64,000 bases of DNA from Flavobacterium sp. CYK-55 (GCF_018413465.1 NZ_JAHCDK010000002.1:372001-436000), one strand, 5' to 3'. Positions 27,412 to 36,747 are shown, numbered from the stretch's first letter. Numbers and translations are program-made. Notes: generated from the sequence alone by a model not told the origin.

Positions 27412-30261
27412 ATGAAAACGGACGCTTTTGCTTTACGACACATTGGACCAGGTGAACAAGATTTGGCTCATATGTACAAAACCATCGGAGTTGAATCAAT
27501 GGAGCAACTTATATACGAAACCTTGCCCGATGATATTCGATTAAAAGCACCACTTAATTTGCCCCCGGCGATGACCGAATATGAGTTTGCTTTGCACATT
27601 CAGAAGTTGGGCGAAAAAAACAAAATGTTCCGCTCATACATTGGTTTGGGATATCATCAAGCGATAGTTCCTGCGGTGATTCAGCGTAACATTTTAGAAA
27701 ATCCGGGTTGGTATACAGCCTACACGCCTTATCAAGCCGAGATTGCGCAAGGCAGATTAGAAGCGATTTTGAATTTTCAAACCATGGTGATTGAACTCAC
27801 CGGAATGGAAATCGCGAATGCCTCTTTACTCGATGAATCAACTGCTGCGGCTGAAGCCATGGCACTTTTGTTTGATGTTCGTTCACGCGATCAGAAAAAA
27901 AATAATGTGTGCAAATTCTTTGTATCAGAAGATGTTTTGCCACAGACCATTTCGGTTTTGCAAACGCGTTCAACGCCGCTGGGTATTGAACTCGTGATCG
28001 GCGATCACAAAACTTTTGATTTTTCGACAGAATTTTTCGGAGCCGTATTGCAGTATCCGGGCAAATATGGTCAGGTTGAAGATATTTCAGGATTCATCGC
28101 ACAAGCAAAAAACAACGAAATTAAAGTGGCTGTTGCCGCTGATATTTTAAGCTTGGTAAAACTCACACCTCCGGGTGAAATGGGCGCCGATGTTGTTTTT
28201 GGAACTACACAACGCTTTGGAATTCCATTGGGTTATGGCGGGCCACACGCGGCTTATTTTGCCTCAAAAGAAGAATACAAACGCAGCATGCCGGGTCGTA
28301 TTATTGGCGTAACGGTTGATACCGACGGCAATAGAGCTTTACGTATGGCTTTGCAAACACGCGAGCAACACATCAAACGCGATAAAGCGACCTCAAATAT
28401 TTGTACTGCTCAGGTTTTATTGGCGGTCATGGCCGGAATGTACTCGGTTTATCACGGTCCGAAAGGCTTGAGATATATTGCTGATAAAGTTCATGCATCA
28501 ACGGTTACTTTGGCAAATGCACTTAAAAATATCGGTGTCGAACAAACCAACACGAGTTATTTTGACACTTTGGTGGTGAAAGCCGATGCACAAAAAGTAC
28601 GCCCCTTAGCCGAAGCCAAAGAAATCAACTTTTATTATATAGATGCGCAAACCATTTCAATCGCTCTCAATGAAACCGTGAGTTTGAATGATTTAAATGA
28701 TATCGTTTCAGTGTTTGCTCAAGCAGTCGGAAAATCTGCTGATACTATAAACGCATTGAGTTCTACTGAATATATTCCGAATGAATTACTGAGAACTTCA
28801 ACTTTTTTAGAGCATGAAGTGTTTAACCAACACCACTCTGAAACTGCCCTGATGCGTTACATCAAAATGCTCGAGCGCAAAGATTTGGCGTTGAACCATT
28901 CGATGATTTCATTGGGTTCTTGTACGATGAAACTCAATGCTGCGGCCGAGATGATTCCGCTGAGCAACCCACAATGGAACAACATTCATCCATTTGCGCC
29001 GCTTAATCAAGCGCAAGGTTATCAAGAAATGTTGTCGCAACTTGAAAAATACCTCAACGTAGTAACCGGTTTTGCGGGCACAACTTTACAACCGAATTCA
29101 GGCGCGCAAGGTGAATACGCGGGGCTGATGGTGATTCGTGCGTATCATCATTCCAGAGGTGATTACCACCGAAACATTGCACTGATTCCTTCATCGGCAC
29201 ACGGAACCAATCCGGCATCAGCGGCCATGGCAGGAATGCAAGTTGTAGTGACCAAAACCTTAGAAAACGGGAATATTGATGTGGACGATTTACGCGAAAA
29301 AGCCATTTTGCACAAAGACAATTTATCGTGTTTGATGGTGACTTATCCGTCAACGCACGGTGTTTATGAAGCATCGATTATTGAAGTAACCAAAATCATT
29401 CACGAAAACGGCGGACAAGTTTATATGGACGGAGCCAACATGAATGCCCAAGTTGGACTCACCAATCCGGCTACCATTGGTGCCGATGTTTGCCACTTGA
29501 ACTTGCACAAAACCTTTGCGATTCCACATGGCGGAGGCGGCCCGGGTGTAGGCCCAATTTGTGTAGCGCCGCAATTAGTTCCGTTTTTACCGACCAATCC
29601 GGTAGTGGCAACCGGTGGTGCGCAAGCCATTACAGCTATTTCGGCAGCACCGTGGGGTTCGGCTTTGGTTTGCTTGATTTCATACGGATACATCTCCATG
29701 TTAGGCGCAGAAGGTTTGACCAAATCTACAGAAATGGCCATTCTGAATGCCAACTATATTAAGGAACGCCTGAGCGGACATTACGATACGTTATATTCTG
29801 GCGAAATGGGTCGCGCGGCACACGAAATGATTTTGGAGTGTCGTCCGTTTAAACAAAAAGGAATTGAAGTAACCGATATAGCCAAACGTTTGATGGATTA
29901 CGGTTTCCACGCACCAACGGTATCGTTTCCGGTAGCCGGAACTTTGATGATTGAGCCAACCGAAAGTGAAAACTTAGAAGAACTAGACCGTTTTTGTGAT
30001 GCGATGATATCCATCAGAAAAGAAATCGAAGCGGCATCAGCAGAAAATCCGAACAACGTTCTTAAAAATGCACCGCATACTTTGAACATGTTGACCTCAG
30101 ATGTTTGGAATTTACCATACACCCGAGAACAAGCGGCTTTCCCGCTGGAATATATTGCAGAAAACAAATTCTGGCCAACGGTTCGCCGCGCCGATGATGC
30201 TTATGGCGATCGCAACTTGATTTGCAGTTGCGCTCCGATAGAAGCGTATATGCAAGAATAA
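27412..30261 (+). CDS. gcvP: Glycine dehydrogenase (decarboxylating), P protein
   Basis: PLP-dependent decarboxylase of the glycine cleavage system, fused N- and C-halves in one chain of 949 residues as usual. The PLP lysine is Lys700 in [18 protein letters not shown]. Other family blocks are [44 protein letters not shown] and [15 protein letters not shown]. The other glycine-cleavage genes are not in the window. Followed by a strong terminator. Confidence 0.98.
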   Translation: MKTDAFALRHIGPGEQDLAHMYKTIGVESMEQLIYETLPDDIRLKAPLNLPPAMTEYEFALHIQKLGEKNKMFRSYIGLGYHQAIVPAVIQRNILENPGWYTAYTPYQAEIAQGRLEAILNFQTMVIELTGMEIANASLLDESTAAAEAMALLFDVRSRDQKKNNVCKFFVSEDVLPQTISVLQTRSTPLGIELVIGDHKTFDFSTEFFGAVLQYPGKYGQVEDISGFIAQAKNNEIKVAVAADILSLVKLTPPGEMGADVVFGTTQRFGIPLGYGGPHAAYFASKEEYKRSMPGRIIGVTVDTDGNRALRMALQTREQHIKRDKATSNICTAQVLLAVMAGMYSVYHGPKGLRYIADKVHASTVTLANALKNIGVEQTNTSYFDTLVVKADAQKVRPLAEAKEINFYYIDAQTISIALNETVSLNDLNDIVSVFAQAVGKSADTINALSSTEYIPNELLRTSTFLEHEVFNQHHSETALMRYIKMLERKDLALNHSMISLGSCTMKLNAAAEMIPLSNPQWNNIHPFAPLNQAQGYQEMLSQLEKYLNVVTGFAGTTLQPNSGAQGEYAGLMVIRAYHHSRGDYHRNIALIPSSAHGTNPASAAMAGMQVVVTKTLENGNIDVDDLREKAILHKDNLSCLMVTYPSTHGVYEASIIEVTKIIHENGGQVYMDGANMNAQVGLTNPATIGADVCHLNLHKTFAIPHGGGGPGVGPICVAPQLVPFLPTNPVVATGGAQAITAISAAPWGSALVCLISYGYISMLGAEGLTKSTEMAILNANYIKERLSGHYDTLYSGEMGRAAHEMILECRPFKQKGIEVTDIAKRLMDYGFHAPTVSFPVAGTLMIEPTESENLEELDRFCDAMISIRKEIEAASAENPNNVLKNAPHTLNMLTSDVWNLPYTREQAAFPLEYIAENKFWPTVRRADDAYGDRNLICSCAPIEAYMQE

Positions 30262-30273
30262 ATTTTAAATATA

Positions 30274-30310
30274 AAATCCCAAATTCAACTCAGAGTTTGG
30301 GATTTCTTTT
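30274..30310 (+). terminator. Terminator between gcvP and the truncated haemoglobin
   Basis: A 10-bp perfect stem, AAATCCCAAA (30274-30283) with TTTGGGATTT (30296-30305), 12-nt loop, then CTTTT. Its right arm ends only 10 nt before the next start codon, so it may also mask that gene's ribosome binding site. Confidence 0.8.
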
Positions 30311-30315
30311 TCATC

Positions 30316-30696
30316 ATGAAAGACATACAAAACCAAGATGATTTGTTGCAATTGGTGACTTTGTTTTATGAAAAGTTACTCGCCGATGAATCCATCAGTT
30401 ATATTTTTACGGAAGTAGTCAAAATCAAACTTGAAGAGCACTTACCTATATTGGTGACTTTTTGGTCGCAAGCAGTTCTGGGAACCGGTGGTTATACCCA
30501 TAACCTGACGCAAATTCATTTGGAAGTAAGCGAAAAATCCTATCTATCACCTGAGCTTTTTAAGATTTGGCTGGGGCATTTCAACAATAGCGTAGATGCA
30601 CTTTTTACTGGTGAAAAAGCCGAACAAATTAAAACCAATGCACTGAGTATTGCAACGATAATGCAGATTAAAATTCATCAGCAAAAACAGCAATAA
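30316..30696 (+). CDS. Group III truncated haemoglobin
   Basis: Small haem protein of 126 residues. The fold is recognised by LVTLFYEKLLADESISYIF at the N-terminus, HLPILVTFWSQAVLGTGGY in the middle, and LTQIHLEVS, where the His is the likely proximal haem ligand (about residue 76), followed by LFKIWLGHFNNSVDALFTGE. Members bind O2, NO or other ligands; the physiological role is poorly known. It lies directly behind the gcvP terminator with no room for a separate promoter between hairpin and ATG. Confidence 0.85.
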   Translation: MKDIQNQDDLLQLVTLFYEKLLADESISYIFTEVVKIKLEEHLPILVTFWSQAVLGTGGYTHNLTQIHLEVSEKSYLSPELFKIWLGHFNNSVDALFTGEKAEQIKTNALSIATIMQIKIHQQKQQ

Positions 30697-30815
30697 TTCT
30701 GACTTTCAAAAAAATAGCTGTTTTATTTTAAAGAATTCGCAAATCGGATTCACAAAAGAAACTATTTCGCATTGCCTGTGTTTTTTATGGGTACATTCGT
30801 TAGAAATCTACCTAT

Positions 30816-31874
30816 ATGAATATCAAAATTATTGGTTCCGGAAGCTACATACCATCAATAGAGGTTAAAAACGAAAACTTCAACCAACATCAATTTTTGA
30901 CTGAAGAATGTCAGGAGATTTCTGACACTAATGAAGTTATCATTGAAAAATTCAAAGCCATCACTGGCATAGAAGCGCGAAGGTATGCCGAAAGTCAATT
31001 CAACACTTCAGACATGGGTTTTATGGCCGCGCAAGAAGCCATTGAACAATCAGGCATAGACCCTGAAACTTTAGATTACATCATTTTTGCGCACAACTTT
31101 GGCGATGTAAAACCCGGCGCGATTCAATCGGATATGCTTCCGACTTTAGCGACCAGAGTTAAGTTTAAACTCAAGATCAAGAACCCGAATTGCGTGGCCT
31201 ATGATTTACTTTTTGGTTGTCCGGGTTGGATTGAAGGTATTTTGCAAGCACGTGCTTTTATCATGTCAGGTATGGCGAAACGCTGTTTGGTGATTGGTGC
31301 TGAAACTTTATCACGTGTGGTTGATGTGCACGACCGCGACAGCATGATTTATGCCGATGGTGCCGGAGCTTCGGTAGTTGAAGTAAGTCATGACCAAACC
31401 GGACTGATATCTTATAAAAGCGCTACTTATACTTTTGATGAAGCTTATTATTTGTATTTCGGGAATTCCTACAACAAGAATCTTGATCCGGATGTTCGAT
31501 ACATTAAAATGCACGGGCGAAAAATTTATGAATTTGCGCTGAATCAAGTTCCGATGGCGATGAAAGCATGTTTGGACCAAAGCGGCATTGACATCAGCCA
31601 AGTTAAAAAAGTGCTCATTCATCAAGCCAATGAAAAAATGGATGAAGCCATCATTCATAGATTTTATAAGTTACACGGCCAACTCCCTCCGAAAGATATT
31701 ATGCCGATGAGCATTCACAAACTGGGCAATTCAAGCGTAGCAACGGTTCCTACCTTGTTTGATTTATTGCAAAAAAACCAAATTAAAGACCATAGGTTGA
31801 GCAAAGGTGATATCTTAATTTTTGCTTCAGTAGGCGCTGGCATGAACATTAATGCTTTTGTATATCGTTATTAA
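30816..31874 (+). CDS. 3-oxoacyl-ACP synthase III family protein (FabH-like)
   Basis: Thiolase-fold condensing enzyme of 352 residues. The catalytic triad is visible: Cys135 in LLFGCPGW, His269 in IHQANEKM and Asn305 in KLGNSSVATVP. The final GAGMNINAFVYRY resembles the KAS III end. It is longer than typical FabH (about 320-335) and stands alone, without acyl-carrier or fab genes, so it may act in a secondary lipid or aryl-polyene-like pathway rather than bulk fatty acid initiation. The choice between these is inference. Confidence 0.85.
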   Translation: MNIKIIGSGSYIPSIEVKNENFNQHQFLTEECQEISDTNEVIIEKFKAITGIEARRYAESQFNTSDMGFMAAQEAIEQSGIDPETLDYIIFAHNFGDVKPGAIQSDMLPTLATRVKFKLKIKNPNCVAYDLLFGCPGWIEGILQARAFIMSGMAKRCLVIGAETLSRVVDVHDRDSMIYADGAGASVVEVSHDQTGLISYKSATYTFDEAYYLYFGNSYNKNLDPDVRYIKMHGRKIYEFALNQVPMAMKACLDQSGIDISQVKKVLIHQANEKMDEAIIHRFYKLHGQLPPKDIMPMSIHKLGNSSVATVPTLFDLLQKNQIKDHRLSKGDILIFASVGAGMNINAFVYRY

Positions 31875-31973
31875 TTTTGATCAATTATTTGAGGTTTATA
31901 TGAAATGTATTATTTTTATTTTGTAAGAATTTTATATCTTAAAAAATAATATTTATGCATTTCATCGATTTTT

Positions 31974-32006
31974 TTTGTTTTTAATCGAACAATCGTTGTA
32001 CTATTG
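31974..32006 (+). promoter_or_regulatory. Promoter of the first WG-repeat gene
   Basis: TTTG (31974-31977), 21-nt spacer, TACTATTG (31999-32006). The same layout, spacing and preceding GCATTTCATCGATT block recur before the second WG gene, which supports both calls. The -7 differs from TAnnTTTG by one base. Confidence 0.65.
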
Positions 32007-32054
32007 CCTCGTGTTTAAACGAAAACAAAATAAATTAATTAAACCCTAAATTTT

Positions 32055-32690
32055 ATGAAAGCATTTTACACCTACGCCGCTTTGGCCTTTTGCTCAATCT
32101 CATTTGGTCAACAATTATTCATCGTTAACTCTGACAACAAATATGGTGTTGTGAATGAGAACGGTGTTGAAATTATTCCTGCTAAATATTCTTCAGTAGA
32201 AGAGTTTGACAAAATTCATCCAAACTGGTCAAAAGTTGGATTGGGAAGTTTGTACGGATTCATCGATAAATCAGGTAAGATTATCATCGAACCTAAATAT
32301 GAAGAAATCAGTGCCTACAACGTTTATCATGAAGGTTGGGCATTGGTGAAAAAAGATGGAAAATTCGGATTTATTGACAATGCCGGAAAAGAAATTGTTC
32401 CAACTGTATATGACAAAGTAGGTGCTTTTGGCGACTATGTAAAAGATTGGATGTTGGTTGAAGCCAATGGTCTGAAAGGATTTGTTGATAAAGAAGGAAA
32501 CGTAATTGTTCCTATTAAATATGTTCAAATTGAGAAATTTGACAACGTAAGAAAAAACTGGTCTTTGGTTAAAGACAGTAAAGATAAGCTTGGATTCATT
32601 GACAGAACCGGAAAAGAAGTTATTCCGGTGGTGTATGACAACATCGAAGCTTTCGTAAAAAAACCCACAGCGCTTGCCAACGCTGACTAA
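32055..32690 (+). CDS. Secreted WG-repeat protein, copy 1
   Basis: 211 residues with a short signal peptide (MKAFYTYAALAFCSISFGQ). Five WG-type repeats of about 35 residues follow, each with a core like YGFIDKSGKIIIEP or FGFIDNAGKEIVP. WG repeats form beta-structured folds of unknown binding role. The protein is closely similar along its whole length to the one encoded at 33460-34095 and has the same length, so this is a local duplication. Own promoter and own terminator. Confidence 0.88.
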   Translation: MKAFYTYAALAFCSISFGQQLFIVNSDNKYGVVNENGVEIIPAKYSSVEEFDKIHPNWSKVGLGSLYGFIDKSGKIIIEPKYEEISAYNVYHEGWALVKKDGKFGFIDNAGKEIVPTVYDKVGAFGDYVKDWMLVEANGLKGFVDKEGNVIVPIKYVQIEKFDNVRKNWSLVKDSKDKLGFIDRTGKEVIPVVYDNIEAFVKKPTALANAD

Positions 32691-32713
32691 CCTTAAGTTT
32701 TGAATTAGTAATG

Positions 32714-32742
32714 AAGGAGCCTGAATAAGGCTCCTTTTTTTA
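32714..32742 (+). terminator. Terminator after the first WG-repeat gene
   Basis: AAGGAGCC (32714-32721) pairs with GGCTCCTT (32729-32736) over a 7-nt loop and is followed by a T run. Confidence 0.85.
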
Positions 32743-32763
32743 TGTCTTTTTTTTTTGCTTCGT

Positions 32764-32771
32764 TATATTTG
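32764..32771 (+). promoter_or_regulatory. Putative -7 element of the methyltransferase gene
   Basis: TATATTTG matches TAnnTTTG exactly, 18 nt before the start codon. A T-rich stretch precedes it but no clean -33. Confidence 0.5.
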
Positions 32772-32789
32772 CAAGACTAAAAATTCATC

Positions 32790-33314
32790 ATGTACGAACA
32801 GAGTTACCCCACCAAGAGATTTGAAATCACCTTGAAGTTTTTAAAAAAGCACATCACAACCTCAGAAACTATTCTGGATTTAGGTGTAGAAAATCCATTT
32901 TCGGCAATTATGAAAGCCAATGGTTATGTAGTTCAGAATACAATGGGTGAAGATTTAGATCAAAATCAAAACACTTTGCAAAACTCTGACGCAAAAGTGA
33001 TTACCGCTTTTGAAATTTTTGAACACTTGCTCAACCCGTATACCATTTTACAAGAAATCAAAGCCGATAAAATTTTAATTTCTGTTCCGCTCAGATTATG
33101 GTTTTCTCCGGCTTACAGAAGTAAAACTGATCCATGGGACCGACATTACCACGAGTTTGAAGATTGGCAACTTGATTGGCTTTTGGAAAAAACCGGTTGG
33201 CGCATTATCGATCGAAAAAAATGGACGCATCCGGTTAACAAAATAGGAATCAGACCATTACTAAGATACTTTACACCGAGATATTATATGGTGTATGCTG
33301 AAAAAGTTCGATAG
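32790..33314 (+). CDS. Class I SAM-dependent methyltransferase-like protein
   Basis: 174 residues. Motif I is ILDLGVENPFSA (residues ~29-40), which lacks the usual GxGxG, and a later block AFEIFEHLLNPYTILQEI matches the post-motif region of methyltransf_11/23-type enzymes. The C-terminal WDRHYHEFEDWQLDWLLEKTGW is typical of small Bacteroidota members. The substrate is unknown. It sits between the two WG-repeat copies with its own -7 element and terminator, so it is not obviously part of their unit. Confidence 0.78.
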   Translation: MYEQSYPTKRFEITLKFLKKHITTSETILDLGVENPFSAIMKANGYVVQNTMGEDLDQNQNTLQNSDAKVITAFEIFEHLLNPYTILQEIKADKILISVPLRLWFSPAYRSKTDPWDRHYHEFEDWQLDWLLEKTGWRIIDRKKWTHPVNKIGIRPLLRYFTPRYYMVYAEKVR

Positions 33315-33332
33315 AGAAATCGAACTTTTTTT
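33301..33332 (+). terminator. Terminator overlapping the methyltransferase stop codon
   Basis: A 12-bp stem, AAAAAGTTCGAT (33301-33312) with ATCGAACTTTTT (33319-33330), 6-nt loop, then T. The TAG stop codon (33312-33314) lies inside the hairpin. Confidence 0.8.
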
Positions 33333-33383
33333 GTAAGATTTTTATATGTTATTATTTCATTTTAGTGCATTTCATCGATTATT

Positions 33384-33416
33384 TTTGCTTTTTATCGGTT
33401 TTTTGACGTAACATTG
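33384..33416 (+). promoter_or_regulatory. Promoter of the second WG-repeat gene
   Basis: TTTG (33384-33387), 21-nt spacer, TAACATTG (33409-33416), preceded by GCATTTCATCGATT as at the first copy. The spacer sequences differ while the elements and spacing are kept. Confidence 0.65.
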
Positions 33417-33459
33417 CTCCGTAATAATAATTCGAAAAATTAACGAAATTTAAATTTTT

Positions 33460-34095
33460 ATGAAAGCAATCTACACCTACGCGGCTTTGGCTTTATGTTC
33501 CGTTAGTTTTGGTCAAAAATTATTTATCGTCAGTTCAGATGATAAATTTGGCGTGATCAATGAAAATGGAGTAGAAATCATACCTACCAAGTACAGCTCG
33601 GTAGATGATTTTGACAAAGTACACCTCAACTGGTCAAAAGTTGGGTTGAATAATCTTTATGGTTTTATCGATAAAAAAGGTAAAATCATTGTTGAACCAA
33701 AATATGAAGTCATCAACGCGTATGGCAAGCTCAACGAAGGTTGGGCCATGGTTCAAAAAGAAGGTAAATTTGGATTTATTGACGATTTAGGAAAAGAAAT
33801 CGTTCCGCCAATTTACGACAAAATAAGTGGCTTTGGTGAATATACCAAAGACTGGATGCTTGTTGAAGCCGATGGACTAAAAGGGTTTATTGACAAAGAA
33901 GGCAACATCATTGTTCCGGTAAAATATGTTCAAATTGATAAATTTGACAATGTGCGTAAAAACTGGGCTTTGGTTAAAGACCGAAAAGAAAAACTGGGCT
34001 TTATTGACAAAACCGGAAAAGAAGTTATTCCGGTGGTGTATGACAACATCGAAGCTTTTATGAAGAAAAAATCGACGGTTGCCGAGTCAAACTAA
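33460..34095 (+). CDS. Secreted WG-repeat protein, copy 2
   Basis: 211 residues, same architecture as the protein at 32055-32690: signal peptide MKAIYTYAALALCSVSFGQ and five WG repeats (for example FGVINENGVEIIP, YGFIDKKGKIIVEP, FGFIDDLGKEIVP). Substitutions are scattered and mostly conservative (Asp/Glu, Lys/Arg, Ile/Val), so the pair is diverged but both copies look intact. The function of neither is known. Confidence 0.88.
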   Translation: MKAIYTYAALALCSVSFGQKLFIVSSDDKFGVINENGVEIIPTKYSSVDDFDKVHLNWSKVGLNNLYGFIDKKGKIIVEPKYEVINAYGKLNEGWAMVQKEGKFGFIDDLGKEIVPPIYDKISGFGEYTKDWMLVEADGLKGFIDKEGNIIVPVKYVQIDKFDNVRKNWALVKDRKEKLGFIDKTGKEVIPVVYDNIEAFMKKKSTVAESN

Positions 34096-34124
34096 TCTAA
34101 TCCAACCTTTCAATCATACAATCT

Positions 34125-34159
34125 AAAAGGGATTTCTTAAATGGAATCCCTTTTTTTTT
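34125..34159 (+). terminator. Terminator after the second WG-repeat gene
   Basis: AAAAGGGATT (34125-34134) pairs with AATCCCTTTT (34145-34154) over a 10-nt loop, followed by more T. Confidence 0.85.
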
Positions 34160-34186
34160 ATTTTTATGGCATAAACCCATCACCGA

Positions 34187-35035
34187 ATGCAATATTACCT
34201 CATTATTCCGGCGCACAATGAAGCGCGATTTATCAGCGCTATGATTGAATCTGTTTTGAATCAAACCTTAGCCGCCAAAAAAATAGTCGTGGTAAACGAT
34301 CATTCAACCGATCAAACCGAGCAAATTGTTCGTGATTTGGCACAAAAAGATTCGAGAATCGTTTTGCTCAACAATCTATCAGATGCGGTTCATCAACCGG
34401 GCAGTAAAGTTATTCGTGCCTTTGAAAAAGGTTTGTCAGCAGTAGATGATACCTATGATTTTATTGTCAAACTAGACGCGGATTTGATTTTGCCACAGAA
34501 TTACTTTGAAACCGTTGCCAACCATTTTACACAAAACCCAAAAGTAGGCATGGTGGGTGGATTTGCTTATATCGAAAAAAACGGAAACTGGGTTTTAGAA
34601 AACCTTACTGATAAAGACCACATTCGTGGAGCTTTTAAAGCCTATCGAAAAGAGTGTTTTGAACAAATGGGCGGTCTCAGACCTGCGATGGGTTGGGACA
34701 CCGCGGATGAACTCTTGGCGCGTTATTATAATTGGGACATTTTGACCGATGAATCCCTCAAAGTAAAACACCTTAAACCCACCGGAGCCAATTATAATAG
34801 AGACGCTGGACTCAAACAAGGCGCCGCTTTTTACACGTTGGGTTATGGTTTTATGATTACACTGATTGCCTCGATTAAATTGGCATTGCGCAAAAAAAGG
34901 CCTTTGCTTCTTTTTGATTATATGTTGGGGTTTTATCAGGCCAGAAAAAATCGAAAACCCATGCTCGTAACGCCACAGCAATCTAAATTTATTCGAGATT
35001 ATCGCTGGATGAAAATCAAACAAAAACTCACCTGA
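34187..35035 (+). CDS. Family 2 glycosyltransferase
   Basis: 282 residues, GT-A fold. N-terminal block YYLIIPAHNEARFISAMIESVLNQT and VVVNDHSTDQT bind the nucleotide sugar; the DxD-type motif is KLDADLIL near residue 95; a later GWDTADELLARYYNW supplies the acceptor-side acidic residues. A C-terminal hydrophobic stretch (GFMITLIASIKLALRK) suggests membrane association. No neighbouring polysaccharide genes, so the acceptor is unknown. Confidence 0.9.
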   Translation: MQYYLIIPAHNEARFISAMIESVLNQTLAAKKIVVVNDHSTDQTEQIVRDLAQKDSRIVLLNNLSDAVHQPGSKVIRAFEKGLSAVDDTYDFIVKLDADLILPQNYFETVANHFTQNPKVGMVGGFAYIEKNGNWVLENLTDKDHIRGAFKAYRKECFEQMGGLRPAMGWDTADELLARYYNWDILTDESLKVKHLKPTGANYNRDAGLKQGAAFYTLGYGFMITLIASIKLALRKKRPLLLFDYMLGFYQARKNRKPMLVTPQQSKFIRDYRWMKIKQKLT

Positions 35036-35070
35036 AAACGCGTTGCGTGAGATTTGAAATTAGTCTGAGT

Positions 35071-35148
35071 CGCGTGAGGGATAGCAGCGAAAATCCTTTT
35101 GTGCAACAAAAGATTGCAGCGCATAGCCCGACCCGCAGGGGCACGCCC
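35071..35148 (+). repeat. Dispersed repeat A, copy 4
   Basis: Begins GCGTGAGGGATAGCAGCG and contains GCGCATAGCCCGACC, as in copies 1 and 3. Its centre is a different hairpin, CTTTTGT-GCA-ACAAAAG. It lies in the 182-nt gap between the glycosyltransferase and mlaE. Confidence 0.65.
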
Positions 35149-35217
35149 TTAAAAAAACTCAAAACCCATAACCGAGAACTGACAACTTCTTCCTAATTTA
35201 GCGCATATTTAAAAACT

Positions 35218-35964
35218 ATGATGCTCGTACGCTATTTGTCGCAAATTGGACGGTATTTCTTGATGCTCAAAGACATTTTTAATAAGCCTACCAAATGGTC
35301 GGTGATGCGCAATTTGATCTTTAAAGAAATTGACGATTTGATCATTGGTTCGCTCGGAATTGTTGCGTTTATCTCATTTTTTGTGGGTGGTGTTGTATCA
35401 ATTCAAACTGCGCTCAACTTGACCAATCCGCTGATTCCGAAATATTTGATTGGTTTTGCGACGCGTCAATCGGTGATTTTAGAATTTGCCCCGACGTTTA
35501 TTTCGATTATTATGGCCGGAAAAATGGGCTCGTTTATTACTTCGAGTATCGGAACTATGCGCGTTACTGAGCAAATTGACGCACTTGAAGTAATGGGCAT
35601 CAACTCACTGAACTATTTGGTTTTTCCGAAACTGATTGCTCTGCTGCTCTACCCATTTTTGATTGGGATTAGTATGTTTTTGGGTATTTTGGGTGGATGG
35701 ATTGCTGCCGTATATGGTGGTTTTGCTTCGAGTTCACAATTTATTGGCGGAATTCAGCAAGAATTTATTCCGTTTCACATTGCTTATGCGTTTATCAAAA
35801 CCGTAGTTTTTGCTTTGCTGTTGGCCACCATTCCGTCGTTTCACGGTTATTATATGAAAGGCGGCGCGCTTGAAGTAGGAAAAGCCAGCACCATATCATT
35901 CGTTTGGACTTCAGTGTCTATTATTTTGATGAACTACATACTAACCCAGTTATTACTTGCCTGA
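35218..35964 (+). CDS. mlaE: MlaE-type ABC transporter permease
   Basis: Inner-membrane permease of the Mla lipid-transport family, 248 residues with about five to six membrane segments. Family blocks are GSLGIVAFISFFVGGVVSIQ, EFAPTFISIIMAGKMGSFITSSIGTMRVTEQIDALEVMGIN and the C-terminal PSFHGYYMKGGALEVGKAST. Its stop overlaps the mlaF start, so the two are translationally coupled. A MlaD-type substrate-binding gene normally expected downstream is absent here. Confidence 0.92.
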   Translation: MMLVRYLSQIGRYFLMLKDIFNKPTKWSVMRNLIFKEIDDLIIGSLGIVAFISFFVGGVVSIQTALNLTNPLIPKYLIGFATRQSVILEFAPTFISIIMAGKMGSFITSSIGTMRVTEQIDALEVMGINSLNYLVFPKLIALLLYPFLIGISMFLGILGGWIAAVYGGFASSSQFIGGIQQEFIPFHIAYAFIKTVVFALLLATIPSFHGYYMKGGALEVGKASTISFVWTSVSIILMNYILTQLLLA

Positions 35965-36731
35965 TGATAGAAGTAAAAAATGTAGAAAAATCGTTCGGAG
36001 ATTCAAAAGTACTCAAAGGAATTTCTACTGTTTTTGAAACCGGAAAAACCAATATGATCATTGGCCAAAGTGGTTCCGGAAAAACGGTTTTGCTCAAATC
36101 ATTATTGGGTATTCACACGCCTGACGCAGGAACTATTTCATTTGATGGACGTGTTTATTCTGAGCTTTCACGCGATGAGAAAATGGAACTCCGTACTGAA
36201 ATTGGTATGGTATTTCAAGGCAGCGCGTTGTTTGACTCGCTTACGGTGGCCGAAAATGTAGGCTTCCCGTTGCAAATGTTTACCAACAATTCAAAATCTG
36301 AAATCAACGATCGTGTAGATTTTGTGCTCAAACGGGTAAACTTGATTGATGCGCATAAAAAACTGCCTTCTGAAATCTCGGGTGGAATGCAAAAACGGGT
36401 GGCGATTGCCCGCGCTATTGTTAATAATCCGAAGTATTTATTTTGTGACGAACCCAACTCCGGGCTTGATCCGAACACGTCGATTTTAATTGACAATTTG
36501 ATCAAAGAAATTACTGAAGAATACAACATCACCACCGTGATCAACTCACACGATATGAACTCGGTGATGGAAATTGGCGAGAACATTGTCTTTCTCAAAA
36601 ACGGTCTCAAAGCATGGCAAGGGACACGTCATGACATTTACAAAACTGATTCGCAAGCCTTGGTTGATTTTGTGTATTCTTCTAATTTATTCAGAAAAGT
36701 ACGCGAAGTTCAATTAAGAGAGAACTTATAG
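35964..36731 (+). CDS. mlaF: MlaF-type ABC transporter ATP-binding protein
   Basis: 255 residues. I use ATG 35964, which overlaps the TGA of mlaE; the open frame begins earlier inside mlaE. Walker A GQSGSGKTVL (~residues 34-43), Q-loop MVFQGSALFDSLTV, signature SGGMQKR and Walker B YLFCDEPNSGLDP are all intact. It powers the MlaE permease for phospholipid traffic between membranes. Ends 17 nt before a convergent gene without an obvious terminator. Confidence 0.94.
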   Translation: MIEVKNVEKSFGDSKVLKGISTVFETGKTNMIIGQSGSGKTVLLKSLLGIHTPDAGTISFDGRVYSELSRDEKMELRTEIGMVFQGSALFDSLTVAENVGFPLQMFTNNSKSEINDRVDFVLKRVNLIDAHKKLPSEISGGMQKRVAIARAIVNNPKYLFCDEPNSGLDPNTSILIDNLIKEITEEYNITTVINSHDMNSVMEIGENIVFLKNGLKAWQGTRHDIYKTDSQALVDFVYSSNLFRKVREVQLRENL

Positions 36732-36747
36732 ATAATTACCCATACGT

